Below are positions 48,689-58,784 of a DNA stretch of 64,000 bases, one piece after another; the stretch's first letter is position 1; the number at the start of each line of letters is the position of its first letter. The stretch comes from Monodelphis domestica (taxonomy: Eukaryota > Chordata > Mammalia > Didelphimorphia > Didelphidae): the NCBI RefSeq assembly GCF_027887165.1, contig NC_077233.1, positions 231,097,372 to 231,161,371 of the forward strand, read 5' to 3'. The position numbers were made by a program, and so were the translations under genes. The notes beneath the pieces are model-generated. The model saw nothing but the letters and a program-made list of their open reading frames with translations. It was not told the DNA's origin and searched no databases.

Positions 48689-48756
48689 AACCAGGAGGGT
48701 TCCAGAGATAAGGAGCCAAGTGAAATGTTCACTACTTGAGGACAGGTCCACTTTAT
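48689..48756 (-). other. ACSM1: 5' UTR part of the first coding exon, with its splice acceptor
   Basis: Immediately 5' of the ATG, 68 nt run back to a strong acceptor (pyrimidine-rich tract ending CTGTGTCAG) at 48757. The start codon therefore sits in an internal exon, and a non-coding first exon plus the promoter must lie upstream. I could not identify that exon in 48.8-64 kb; non-coding exons carry no readable signature. Confidence 0.7.
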
Positions 48757-48799
48757 CTGACACAGAGGGAAACAGCCATCAAGGTTAATTATTTCTTTG

Positions 48800-49085
48800 A
48801 AATGCATAAATATTAGTTCAGGCATCAATGATGAAAAAATACTCACCAAGCCCAAATCTTTGAATTACAAATGCTGTCAGGAAAGTTGACTATATTTAAC
48901 CCAAAGGGGGAGCCTCTACAAAGGTATCATATGTCCACATCATCGAATTTTAAGATGCTAGCCATAGAATAGATTATTTAGATCAGTGGTCATCAAATTT
49001 TTGTGATCAGATTCCTTTATAACTAAAAAACATTTTTTTAGTATATACCTCCAATATATGTACATTTACTTATTTATAAATTATA
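48800..49085. other. Upstream intron or flank; possible decayed hAT fragment
   Basis: ATCAAATTTTTGTGATCAGA..ACATTTTTTTAGTATATACC around 48990-49060 weakly recalls hAT MITE bodies. Nothing else was seen. Confidence 0.25.
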
Positions 49086-49086
49086 A

Positions 49087-49205
49087 TGAGGTGGCATGGT
49101 GGAGTGAGTAAAGATCTTATCTTGGAATAAGCTAGACTTGGGTCCAAGTCCCATCTCTGACATGTACTGGCCGTGCAACTAGGAAATGTCCAAGTTATAG
49201 AAAAC
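49087..49205 (+). repeat. MIR-type SINE 5' fragment
   Basis: GAGGTGGCATGGTGGAGTGA..GGGTCCAAGTCCCATC. Confidence 0.6.
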
Positions 49206-49299
49206 TATGTATAGTAGAGAGCATTTTCTCATCTGGGAGTCTTTTTTGTACTGATCAGAAAGAGATTACAGGAGTCCTTTTGTAGGACTCTGTAGCATT

Positions 49300-50640
49300 G
49301 TACCTATGAAAATATCCAAGTCATAGTCTGGTGTCATAGTCTGGTGTTAATGTTCCAGAGTAAAGAGGAACATTAGTACACCAGTGCTTTCAATTGCAGG
49401 GGAGCAGGAGACCTAGTTCTAAGGCATAAAATAGCATTTGTGGTTCCTCACAGACCAGAGCACAGGCCAGAGAGTATTAAACATACCTCTCCACAAGCAT
49501 GCTACCTTGGAAGAATTGAAAACTTATAGATTCCCAAAGCTAGTTCGGAAAGCAGACTGAAAGAACCTGAATCTTGGGACAGTGCCCCCATTGTCAGAGG
49601 AAGAGAGCCCAACTTTAAGTTAAAACTCAAGAAAAAGGCTAGAAAAAATGTACAAACAACAACAACAAAAAATAAATTTAACATAGAAAATTATTTTGGT
49701 GACAGGGAATACAAAAACACAAACTCCAAAGAAGTACAAAAAAACCAACATGGCTGTATCCAAAGTCTCAAAGAAAAGTATGAATTGGTCTCCTGCCTAA
49801 AAAGAATGGCTTGAGGAACACAAAAAGAATTTTAATCAGATAAGAAAGACAGAAGGAAAATTGGGAAAGGAATGAGAGTAATTCAGGAAAATTATGAAAA
49901 AAGAATCAACAGCTTGGTAAAGGAGGCACAAAAAGATATTGAAGAAAATGCCAATATATAGTATAGGCCAATTGGTAAAAGGGATGCAAAAATCTGCTAA
50001 AGAAAAGAACATTTTAAAAAGCAGAATTGGCTAAATGGAAAAGGAAGTACAGAAACTCACTGAAGAAAATAATTCTGTAAAAATTAGAATTGGGGAAATG
50101 AACCTAATGGCTCCAGAAGACATCAAGAAACAAAAAATAAAGTCAAAAGAATGAAAAAATAGAAGACAATGTGAAATATATCACTGTAAAAACAACTGAC
50201 CTGGAAAATGGATCTAGTGCATTCCTCTCTTACCCCTTAGTTTTATTTTTTAAATCACATCTAATATAATTAATCACATCACATTTAACCTTATTGAATC
50301 CCTTATGATGTCCATGTCCTCTAATCCAAAGATGCTAGATGTTGTTGTATGAAGGAAATCTTCTACATTAAAGGATCAGAGGGCCTGGAATATGATATTC
50401 CAGAGTTTAGAGGAGCTAGAATTGTAACCAAGAATCATCTACCTGGCAAAACTGAGCAAAATTCTTCAGGGGAAAAATGGATATTTAATGAAAGAGAGCA
50501 CTTTCAAGAATTCCTGAAAGTCGAATAGAAAATTTGACTTACAAAAAGACCAAAAAGAAGCATAAAAAAGTAAACATGAAAGAGAAATCATAAGGGATTC
50601 AATAAGGTTAAGTTATTTCTACTCTTACATGGGAAGATAA
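49300..50640 (+). repeat. Old L1/HAL1-like element: 5' region and ORF1
   Basis: AGAGCACAGGCCAGAGAGTA, then an A-rich ORF1-like stretch with many AAAGAAAAT..GAATTGG repeats (49700-50200) and the ORF1 C-terminal phrase AACCAAGAATCATCTACCTG (50430). Broken by many changes. It is related to 54230-54895. Confidence 0.6.
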
Positions 50641-50734
50641 TACTTATAACTCCTAAGAACTTTATAATTATTAGGGCAGGTAAGGGTAAAAGTTGAACAT
50701 GATGAGATGATATCTAAAAAATAAAAATAATGGG

Positions 50735-50758
50735 TGAGAGAGAGAGAGAGAGAGAGAG
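50735..50758 (+). repeat. (GA)n microsatellite
   Basis: A perfect GA run of about 12 units. Confidence 0.97.
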
Positions 50759-51109
50759 GAGTGCACTAGGAGAAGATTTAAAGGAGAGGTAGAATTGGGT
50801 AAATTATTTCACATAAAAGCGGCAAGAAAGAGTTTTTACAGTGGAGGAGGAGATGGGGGAAATGTTTTTGAACCTTACTCCAATTGGAATTGTTTTAAAG
50901 AGGAAAGAACATACATATACTTAGGTATAGAAATCTATCTTACTCTACAAGAAAGTAGGAAGAGAAGGGAAAAGGGGAGTATGTGATAGAAGGGAGTGAA
51001 AATGGGGAAGGTATGGTCAGAAGCAAAACACTTTTGAGGATGGACAGGGTGAAAGGAGAGAGACAGTAGGATGAACAAGGGGAAAATAGGATGGAAGATA
51101 ATACAAAGT

Positions 51110-51620
51110 AATCATAATGATGAAAAAAATTAATATTTCTCAAATACATAGAAAAATTAGTCAAATGTATAAGAATACAAGTCATTCCTCAATTGATAAA
51201 TGGTTAAAGGATATGAACAGGCTATTTTCAGATGAAGTAATCAAAGCTATCTATAATTATGTGAATAAATGCTCTAAATTTCTATTAAAGAGAGAAATGC
51301 AAATTAAAAAAACTCCAAGGCACCACCTCTCACCTTTTAGATTAGTTATTATGACAGAAAATGAAAATGACAAAACTTGGAAAGGATGTGGGAAAATTGA
51401 GACACTAATGCACTAATTCTGGAGAGCAATTTGGATTTAAGACTGAAGGGTTATAAAACAGTACATATACTTTGATCCAGCAATCCAAACAACCATAACA
51501 AGATTTGTATCCAAAATGAAGGAATATTCCAAAAGTTAGTAATCTCTGCCTCTTATTTCCTATCATTCCCTTCCTATTTAATGTTGTCCACACGAGATTT
51601 TTGTACATAGAAGAAGCTAT
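51110..51620 (+). repeat. Old L1 ORF2 C-terminal fragment
   Basis: The 51117-51416 frame gives SSIDKWLKDMNRLFSDEV, NKCSKFLLKREMQIKKTPRH and GCGKIETLMH, matching the ORF2 C-terminus of the 59.5-60 kb L1 (DKWARDTNRQFSDKEI, KCSKSLIIREMQIKTT). The rest is decayed. Confidence 0.85.
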
Positions 51621-51651
51621 AGAAGGCTATATCAAAGAGGAAATGATTTAG

Positions 51652-51848
51652 TGGAAAGGTTCAGGACTAGAAAAGTAGTCTGGCTTAGTAGATTGAGTTG
51701 TAAATCTGGAGTCAGGAAGACCTGTTTCAAATCCTGCTGCTCATATTCACTGGCTAGTGATCCTGAATCTCAGTTTCTTCAGAGGTAATATTAGGAGTGG
51801 GAGGTTGGACTATATATCTTCTAAGAGCCCTTATAAATCTACTGGTAG
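51652..51848 (+). repeat. MIR/THER-type SINE
   Basis: CTGGCTTAGTAGATTGAGTT..GGAGTCAGGAAGACCTG..AATCTCAGTTTCTTCAG..GGTTGGACTATATATC. Confidence 0.75.
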
Positions 51849-52425
51849 ACCAGCAAATAGGAGCAAATCTGTTTCACCCTTTAGTTTATAAACTTGGGTT
51901 GATTCATATACTTTTTCTCATAGTAATTTCATTTATTTTCCATTCATCCTGTGCAAGAGTTAGCCCTATTTAATGGCCTTTCTTGACACTAGAACAAGAA
52001 GTGGATACATTGGTGTTAGTTTGATTCTCTGCTTCCCAACTGGCTATCTCACTTGCAGATACCCTAAAGAAATAAAAATTACCTTGGTGCAGTGGTTGAG
52101 AATATCACAGAAGAGTCTAGGTGGCTCCTAGGAAGTCAAACAGAGCAAGGAAGCCCTAGCAATATATGGGGCCATGATGGATTATCTGTTGGCAGGATTC
52201 TGTGGAAATGTTTGCCAGATTAAATTTTTATTTGAGAAGAAGAGATAGGGGAAGGGTTAGGAGAATTGACCCCTCTATTACTAGTTAACTATTAAATGTA
52301 AAGAAGTGCTAAAGTACAAAAAGTCAAAGAAAACATAACTAAAGAAATGCCAATAAATCTAACATTCTAAGCAAAATGATGAATATTTAAATAAATTTTA
52401 AATATTAATATTTTAAAACATAAAT
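51849..52425. other. Unclassified stretch
   Basis: No exon or clear repeat before the L1 piece that follows. Confidence 0.3.
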
Positions 52426-52429
52426 TACC

Positions 52430-53230
52430 CAGAGTAAAAGAAGAGATACTATTCACATCTACCAGATTGACTAATATGACAAAAAATGATAAATGTTGGA
52501 AGGAATGTGGGGGAAATAAAACACTAATACACTGATGGTAAAGCTATGAAATGATCGCACCTTTTTGGAGAGCAATTTGGAAATGTGCCCAAAGAGCCAT
52601 AAAATTGTGCATGTCATCTGACCCAATAATGCTACTACTAAGTCTGGATCCTAAAGAGATCTGAGATAGGGGTAGCAAAGAACTGGAAATTGAGAGTATG
52701 TCCATCAGTTAGGGAATGACTAAACAAGTTGTATCATATGATGATGAATACTATTGTACCATAAGAAATGACAAACAGGACACACATATAAAAAAACAAC
52801 AACCTGAGAAAGGCGTATTTATATGTAGTTATGTAAGGTGAAGTGAACCAAACCAGAAGAATGTTATACATAATAACAGAAATAAGGTATGATGATCAAG
52901 TATGAATGACAACTATTATCAGTAATGCCAGAATTCAGGATAATTCTAAGGGACTAATGGCAAAAAAGTTTATCCATCATTATAGAAGGAACTGATGGAG
53001 TCTGAATACCATTTTTTTTTCATTTTATTTCCTTCATGATTTTTTTCTTGTATAAGTGATATATGTCTTCTTTCATAATTTAATAAACATGGAAATATGT
53101 ATTGCATGATAGCACATGTATAACTTGCTATCTTGTGGAGGGGAAGGAGTGAAAAGGAGGGCAAAAACAGATGGCAAAATGTCAGAAAAATGATTATTAA
53201 AATTGTATCTATATGTAATTGGAAAAAATC
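52430..53230 (+). repeat. Old L1 fragment: ORF2 end and 3' UTR
   Basis: ACATCTACCAGATTGACTAA, TTTGGAGAGCAATTTGGAA, TGACCCAATAATGCTACTAC, ATACTATTGTACCATAAG, then a long 3' UTR ending in an A-run near 53228. Confidence 0.75.
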
Positions 53231-53752
53231 TATGCAGGTGAAAGAAGAGACATTTGCATACTAGCTAATGATCTTGTAATCTATAATCCAACATAAAGCA
53301 TTTTTCTTAGCTTGGCATTATGGGTAGGGTCACTGGTCACAGGAAGCTTTTCAATAGAACTGGAGAGATTAAATCAGGGGAGTTGATTTGTAATAAAGGA
53401 AAAGCCACAGCTATGAGGAAAGTTGGCTCTAGCAGTTATCCTTTTCTTTAGAAGAAAAAGGAAACCCCAGTTACTTCTTACTGGAAAGTGGCTATCTTTC
53501 ATGTATAATTGATATCATATTGCTGGCCTACTCAGTGGGTGAGGGAGGAGCTAAAATGAATCTTAATGATAAAATAAATAAATAATAAAAAAATTTAAAT
53601 GGCAAAAAAATGACTGTTCTTTTCCCAGAACTAAGAGAAAGTTCCAGAAAAATTTCTATCTCCACTAGCTTCCCCATGTTTGTTCTTGGGCAAATGTTTA
53701 TGATTTGTTATTATGCTATGATTTAAGTTGCTCTTTTCTCCTGACTTTACAT

Positions 53753-53925
53753 TCTCAGAGGCACTTACTGACTGCATGACCTTGGGCAAGTCACTCAACC
53801 TCTGTTTGCCTCAGTTTCCTCATCTTTAAAATGGGGATGATAGTAGTGCCTCCTTTCCAGAAATTTTTGTAAGGAACAAATGAAATAATCATTGTAAATT
53901 TCTTAGTACAGTACCTGGCATATGT
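53753..53925 (+). repeat. THER/MIR CORE-SINE 3' part
   Basis: ATGACCTTGGGCAAGTCACT, TCAGTTTCCTCATCTTTAAA, GTACAGTACCTGGCATA. Confidence 0.88.
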
Positions 53926-54080
53926 TGTTTTTGTTTGTCCTTTGTTTTCCAAAGAGGAATTATAACATCACAGGGTGATGTCTTGACTTGTGCATCAATT
54001 AGATTTAAGTGAAGCAGATTTCTACTATCTCTTTCAGAGTCATTCAAGCCCTGTGGCAAGACAAAAGTCAAGACAGCTGT
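53926..54080 (-). repeat. Unnamed marsupial SINE-like repeat, copy 2
   Basis: In reverse it ends TTTGTTTGTCCTTTGTTTTCC and contains CATCACAGGGTGATGTCTTG and AGATTTAAGTGAAGCAG, matching the 33.7 kb copy. Confidence 0.65.
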
Positions 54081-54081
54081 T

Positions 54082-54228
54082 GGAGTAGGAATGCAGATGA
54101 AAACATATGATTTATCACTTGTTCATTTAGGTATGTTTTGAAGTTTTGGTTTTATAAGATTATTTTACAAAAAATAAAAATATGGAAATATGTTTCATGT
54201 GATAATACATGTATAACCCAGAAACAGA
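54082..54228 (+). repeat. LINE-type 3' end, relative of 45760
   Basis: AACATATGATTTATCACTTG, GTTTTGGTTTTATAAGATTA, CATGTATAACCCAGAAA. Confidence 0.5.
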
Positions 54229-54229
54229 T

Positions 54230-54895
54230 AAAAAGAAAAAAGGAAAAGCATGTCTTAAAAATTAAAATTGAGCATGTGGAAGCTAATGACTCCATGAGAC
54301 ATCAAAAAACAATTTTTAAAAAGTCAAAAGAAGAAAAAAGTAGAAGATAATATGAAATATCTCATGGGAAAACCAACTGACCTGGAAATTAAATCCAGAA
54401 GATCTCATCTAAGAATTATCGAAAGCCATGATAACAAATTGAGATATAATCTTTCAAGACATCATCAAGGAAATCTGCCCTGATATTCTAGAACTAGAGA
54501 ACAAAAGAAAAATTGAAAGAAGCCACTGATCATTACCTGAAAGAGATCCCAAAAGGATAATTCCCAGGAATATTATAGCAAAATTCCAGAACTCCCAGGT
54601 TAAGGAGACAATATTATAAGCACCCCAAAAGAAACTATTTAAATATCTTGGAGCCACAGTCAGGATAACACAAAAGTTAGCAGCTTCTACATTAAAGCGT
54701 CTGACGGCCTGGAATATGATATTCCAGAGGGTAAAGGAGTTAGGACTTCAACCAAGAATTACTTACCCAGCAAAACTGAGCATAATACTTCAGGGTAAAA
54801 AATGGATATTCAATGAATTAGAGGACTTTCAAACATTCCTGAAAAAAAGATCATAGTCAAATGGAAAATTTGACTCTGAAATATAAGACTCAAAA
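54230..54895 (+). repeat. Old L1 ORF1 C-terminal fragment
   Basis: CAAGACATCATCAAGGAAAT then TGCCCTGATATTCTAGAAC encodes QDIIKEICPDILEL, the ORF1 type. The copy continues to AACCAAGAATTACTTACCC and GACTTTCAAACATTCCTG. Confidence 0.75.
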
Positions 54896-54922
54896 GAAAT
54901 CTGGCCTTAGACACTTCCTAGT

Positions 54923-55152
54923 GTGAATTCTAAAAGTCTCCATCTTGGTATAGCACCCAAAAAATTGTGCACACCCACACTACACGGGCATGTGCTAGTC
55001 AATGACAAATCAGAAATAACTAACTGCCCACCTGGGCTGTCCTAAGCCAAGCTAGAGCCAACCATTGGCACTTGTGAGACACAGGAAGTGAGGTAGGGAA
55101 CAGCCTCTGGAATTCACTCACTTCCCGTGGAGAGAGCTAGACGCGAGTTGGG
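54923..55152 (+). mobile_element. Partial LTR fossil of an endogenous retrovirus
   Basis: It starts TGTGAATTCTAAAAGTCTCC, has AGTCAATGACAAATCAGA and ends within GGAATTCACTCACTTCCC, a U3-like stretch on the plus strand. It is cut off where the next L1 piece begins. No internal region is present. Confidence 0.45.
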
Positions 55153-55154
55153 GT

Positions 55155-55735
55155 TAGAAGCTTGACATATACCACAATTTGTTCAGCCATTCCCCAATTG
55201 AAGGGCATACCCTCATTTTCCAATTTTTGGCCACCACAAAGAGTGCAGGTATGAATATTCTTGTACAAGTCTTTTTTCCTTATTATCTCTTTGGGATACA
55301 AACCCAGCAGTGCTCTGGCTGGATCAAAGGGCAGACAATCTTTTAGCGCCTTTTGGGCATAGTTCTAAATTTCCCTTCAGAATGGTTGGATTAATTCACA
55401 AGTCCACCAGCAATGCATTAATGTCTGGACTCTGCTACATCCCCTCCAGCATTCATTACTTTCCATTGCTGTCATGTTAGCCAATCTGCTAGGTGTGAGG
55501 TGATACCTCAGAGTTGTTTTGATTTGCATTTCTCTGATTATAAGAGATTTCGAGCCTTTTTTCATGTGCTTATTAATAATTTTGATTTCTTTAACTGAAA
55601 ATTGCCTGTTCATGTTCCTTGCCCATTTATCAATTGGAGAATAGCTTGATTTTTTTGTACAATTGGTTTAGCTCTTTATAAATTTGGGTAATTAGACCTT
55701 TGTCAGAGGTTTTGATATTGGCCTGAAGATATCAA
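55155..55735 (-). repeat. L1 ORF2 C-terminal fragment
   Basis: The 55377-55613 frame reads NRQFSVKEIKIINKHMKKGS, IIREMQIKTTLRYHLTPSRL, near-identical to the L1 at 59.5-60 kb. Both ends are truncated. Confidence 0.93.
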
Positions 55736-55794
55736 ATTATGTACCTCATACTCCAGGATAATCTGGCTGAGAAGATTCACACAAGGGAGCAAGA

Positions 55795-55985
55795 GAAGTA
55801 GCAGAATACGGTGGAAAGATTGGGAGTTAAGACAGTAAGATCTTCATCTTGTCTCTGCCAGGTGGTTGTTTTTGATCATAAATGAGTTACATTGCCTCTT
55901 TGGGATTCAATTATCTCTTCTCACTAAGTGAGCTATAAAAGCCCTTGTAGCTCTGATATCTTATGATTCTGTTATGTATAGTCTT
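55795..55985 (+). repeat. MIR/THER-type SINE
   Basis: CAGAATACGGTGGAAAGATT..TTGCCTCTTTGGGATTC..CCCTTGTAGCTCTGATATC. Confidence 0.65.
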
Positions 55986-56149
55986 GTTTCCAGTGAAGAT
56001 CAATTGGTGTCTCTCAGAATCTAAATGAGACCATTAGAAGGGAAGGAAGTCCCTGTTTCTCCTAGTCAAGCAAAGCTTCATGAAGCCACTGGGCAAAAGG
56101 AATCTCTTTTTTCCCTCCTTGACTTTCTTATGGAATTTGTGGGTAAGAG

Positions 56150-56580
56150 TGGGGGTATTCTGAGTTCCTATTCTTAGGTCTTCCATTCTCTCAGATGAGA
56201 CCTCTGCCCTCTGTGCATCAATTTGATCCTCTATAAAATAAGAGGGTTGGACTAGATCTTTTATGTCTTTTCTAGATCCAAATTTTGGTTCTACCATTGA
56301 CCAATTCTGAGGCTAAGGGCATATATTGTTTCTGAATCTTAGGTTCATTGTGTGTAAAAATGAGGTGGCCTGACCTCACAGGGTTGTGTCAGGAATTCAT
56401 TTTATGAACTTTAGAGTGTTATGTAAATGTTGGGTTTCAATGTGTAGTCCCATAGAATTTCTGAATACACTGAGAATTTAAGAGACTTGTCCAGGGTCAA
56501 ACAGACATTATGTATGCGATTTGATTGGAACTCAGGTCTTTTCCAATTCTAGCCAGTTCTCTATCTCTAACCATTTCAAT
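56150..56580. repeat. Three MIR-type SINE fragments in tandem
   Basis: 56150-56290 (+; GGGTTGGACTAGATC), 56300-56440 (+; CTGACCTCACAGGGTTG), 56460-56580 (-; GACTTGTCCAGGGTCAAAC). Confidence 0.6.
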
Positions 56581-56704
56581 AGTAAATTAATTAATGCAGA
56601 GAAATGGCATATTTGCTAGGAGACTAGGATTATGAGTGTAAATTCTGGACCTGAAAGTCAAATTTCAACTTCATGGAGTCCTTTAATCGTAGATTCTTTA
56701 CTTT

Positions 56705-56892
56705 TGTTCTCCTCCTCCTCCTCCTCTCCTCCTCCTTCTCCTCCTCTTCTTCCTCCTCCTTCTCCTGCTCCTCCTTCTCCTCCTATTTCTCCTTCTCTTC
56801 TTTCTCTTCCTTCTCTCTCCCTCCCTCCCTTTGTCTCTCTCCCTGTCTCTCTGTCTCTGTCTGTCTGTCTGTCTGTGTCTCTCTCTCTCATT
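56705..56892 (+). repeat. Pyrimidine-rich microsatellite (TCC)n/(TC)n/(TCTG)n
   Basis: Consecutive TCC, TTC, TC and TCTG units over about 185 bp. The Ser/Pro-rich and Arg/Glu-rich frames across it are artefacts. Confidence 0.97.
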
Positions 56893-56926
56893 TGTCCTAA
56901 TAACAAGTTTAAGATAAAAGGACAAT

Positions 56927-57042
56927 GGCTAGGCAAATAGGAAACTTGCCCAGGGTCATACCACTAGGAGATAATTGAGGCTAGGTCTGCCTGATTCCAG
57001 GTCTGGTGCTCTATCCACTGTACTATCTAGCTGCCCTAGTTC
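56927..57042 (-). repeat. SINE head half
   Basis: In reverse: GAAACTTGCCCAGGGTCATA, GCTCTATCCACTGTACTATC, AGCTGCCC. Confidence 0.8.
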
Positions 57043-57189
57043 TTCTCTTTATTGCTTATATTATTTTGATTAAATCCCTTAACATGCTCGGACCTCAATG
57101 TTCTCTTTTGTAATATAAATAGGTTGGACTAGATGCTTCCTAAGATCTCTTTAATTTATAAATTATGTGTTGTTAAGATCTCCAGTTTC

Positions 57190-57430
57190 ATTGGGTCTCT
57201 GTTCATTTGCTTAGTGACCACTACTTTAAGAAAATCCATGCTACAAAATTACACACTTAACCTCTCACAATATGTGGTTCTGTTCATGTTCAAGTACTCA
57301 AAGACAGTTATCATGTCCTTTTTCTTCCTGGTATTCACATTCTAGGCCACATATTCCTTCCTTTTCCATCAGAATTCATCTGGCATTGAATCCATTTTTT
57401 TTTGTCATTCTCCTCTGGACACAATCCAGG
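57190..57430 (+). repeat. CR1/L3-type LINE 3' fragment
   Basis: GACAGTTATCATGTCCTTTT, AGGCCACATATTCCTTCC and TTCTCCTCTGGACACAATCC are the CR1/L3 3' UTR phrases. Confidence 0.65.
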
Positions 57431-57431
57431 T

Positions 57432-57702
57432 AGATTGCACAGTAGATAGAACCCAGGGATGTGGAGTCAGAAAGACCTGAGTTAAAAGTCCAGTTTCAGA
57501 CGCTTACTAACTATGTGATCCTAGATAGGTCACTTAATCTCTGGTTCCCTCAGTTTCCTCATCTGTAAAATGGGGATGACAATAGCCCCTACATTCTAGG
57601 ATTATTGTAAGGATGAGATGAGATGATCATTGTAAAGCACTTAGCGCAGTGCCTGGCACATAGTAAGTAATATGTAAATGTTTGGAATTATTATCATTGA
57701 CC
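57432..57702 (+). repeat. THER/MIR CORE-SINE
   Basis: TTGCACAGTAGATAGAACCC..TTAATCTCTGGTTCCCTCAG..CATCTGTAAAATGGGGATG..GCACTTAGCGCAGTGCCTGG. Full length and little diverged. Confidence 0.93.
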
Positions 57703-57769
57703 CCCTATTACTTAATGCTAGTCATCTATGTGCTACTGAACTAATGCTCCTTATATGTGCTATGTATGA

Positions 57770-57905
57770 ATGAATGAAAAATCATGCACGAGGTGCTTAT
57801 TATAGGATAAACTTGGTTTTGTGTTAGGGTTACAAAAAGAAGAGTGTGACAGTCCCCAATCTCAAGGATCTCAGATTCTAATTGGGGGTAGAATGCACAT
57901 GGGGT
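57770..57905 (+). repeat. Ancient dispersed repeat, 5' type
   Basis: GAGGTGCTTATTATAGGATA..ACAGTCCCCAATCTCAAGG..CTAATTGGGGGTAGA. Confidence 0.5.
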
Positions 57906-58390
57906 GGAGAGGAATAATCAACTTTTGCTCTTATGAAAAGGAATCCACCACCTTCTAAGGCAGCTCACCCCCAGTTTTTTTTTAATTTAAATTTAAATTT
58001 CTAAATTTTCCTTCTTTTACCCCAGTTTTAGATAGCTTTAATTATTTGTAAATCTTTCATTACATTGAGCTAATATCACCTAAATGATCATCGTTTTCTG
58101 CATCATTGATGTTTACAGACATCATTTACTGTGCTCTCTTTTTCATGAAGTGTAAGTTGGACCAATATTTGAAAGAGACTCTTTCCTGAACTTCCTGTAC
58201 CCTGACTGACTTCTATGGGCCTTACCTTCCCCTGTTCCATAAAGATGATGTATGAGGATGGAGAGGTGGAGATGGTGTCTCCCAGCAAGAATCAGAGAAA
58301 TGGCAAAAAAAAAACCAATAAAGATAGGAAAGAAAGTGAGTAGATGGGTTTGCAGCTCTGGCTGGGGCAAGGCAGAGTAAGAATGATGAT
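57906..58390. other. Unclassified stretch
   Basis: An AT-rich block at 57975-58010. No exon seen. Confidence 0.3.
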
Positions 58391-58394
58391 TCCT

Positions 58395-58418
58395 TATATA
58401 TATATATATATATATATT
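58395..58418 (+). repeat. (TA)n microsatellite
   Basis: A perfect TA run of about 12 units. Confidence 0.97.
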
Positions 58419-58609
58419 TGTACAGAAATGTGACCTTTCCAAAGAATTTTTACATTCCTTATATCATTGAACCAAGATTGACATTAACCATGTAAAGTAG
58501 ACTGGGAAAAGATTATTTTATTCACTTAAAAGATGAGGAAACTAACTCTAATATTCAGATTCTTTCCACTGTGCCAAAATGAGATAGAGAAGGATAATCA
58601 ATCTTTTTC

Positions 58610-58783
58610 TTTTTAATGAAGAGATCATTAGATTTGGAATTAGATGATTTGGGTTCAAATCTCAACTCCTCTACTTATTGTTGGTATGACTTCAGTTTGA
58701 TATGTCGACCTCACTTTCCCATAAATAAAAATGAGTGGATTGGACTAGATGCTTTCTAAGATGTCTTCCAGCTATAATTTTTT
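58610..58783 (+). repeat. MIR/THER-type SINE
   Basis: GATTTGGGTTCAAATCTCAA..CCTCACTTTCCCATAAATAA..GATTGGACTAGATGC. Confidence 0.7.
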
Positions 58784-58784
58784 T

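Noticed and set aside
48246-48269. 10-bp inverted repeat CACACCTATC/GATAGGTGTG
   Set aside because: Too short to stand out against chance in 64 kb.
56632-56940. Ser/Pro-rich and Arg/Glu-rich open frames on both strands
   Set aside because: Translations of the pyrimidine-rich microsatellite.
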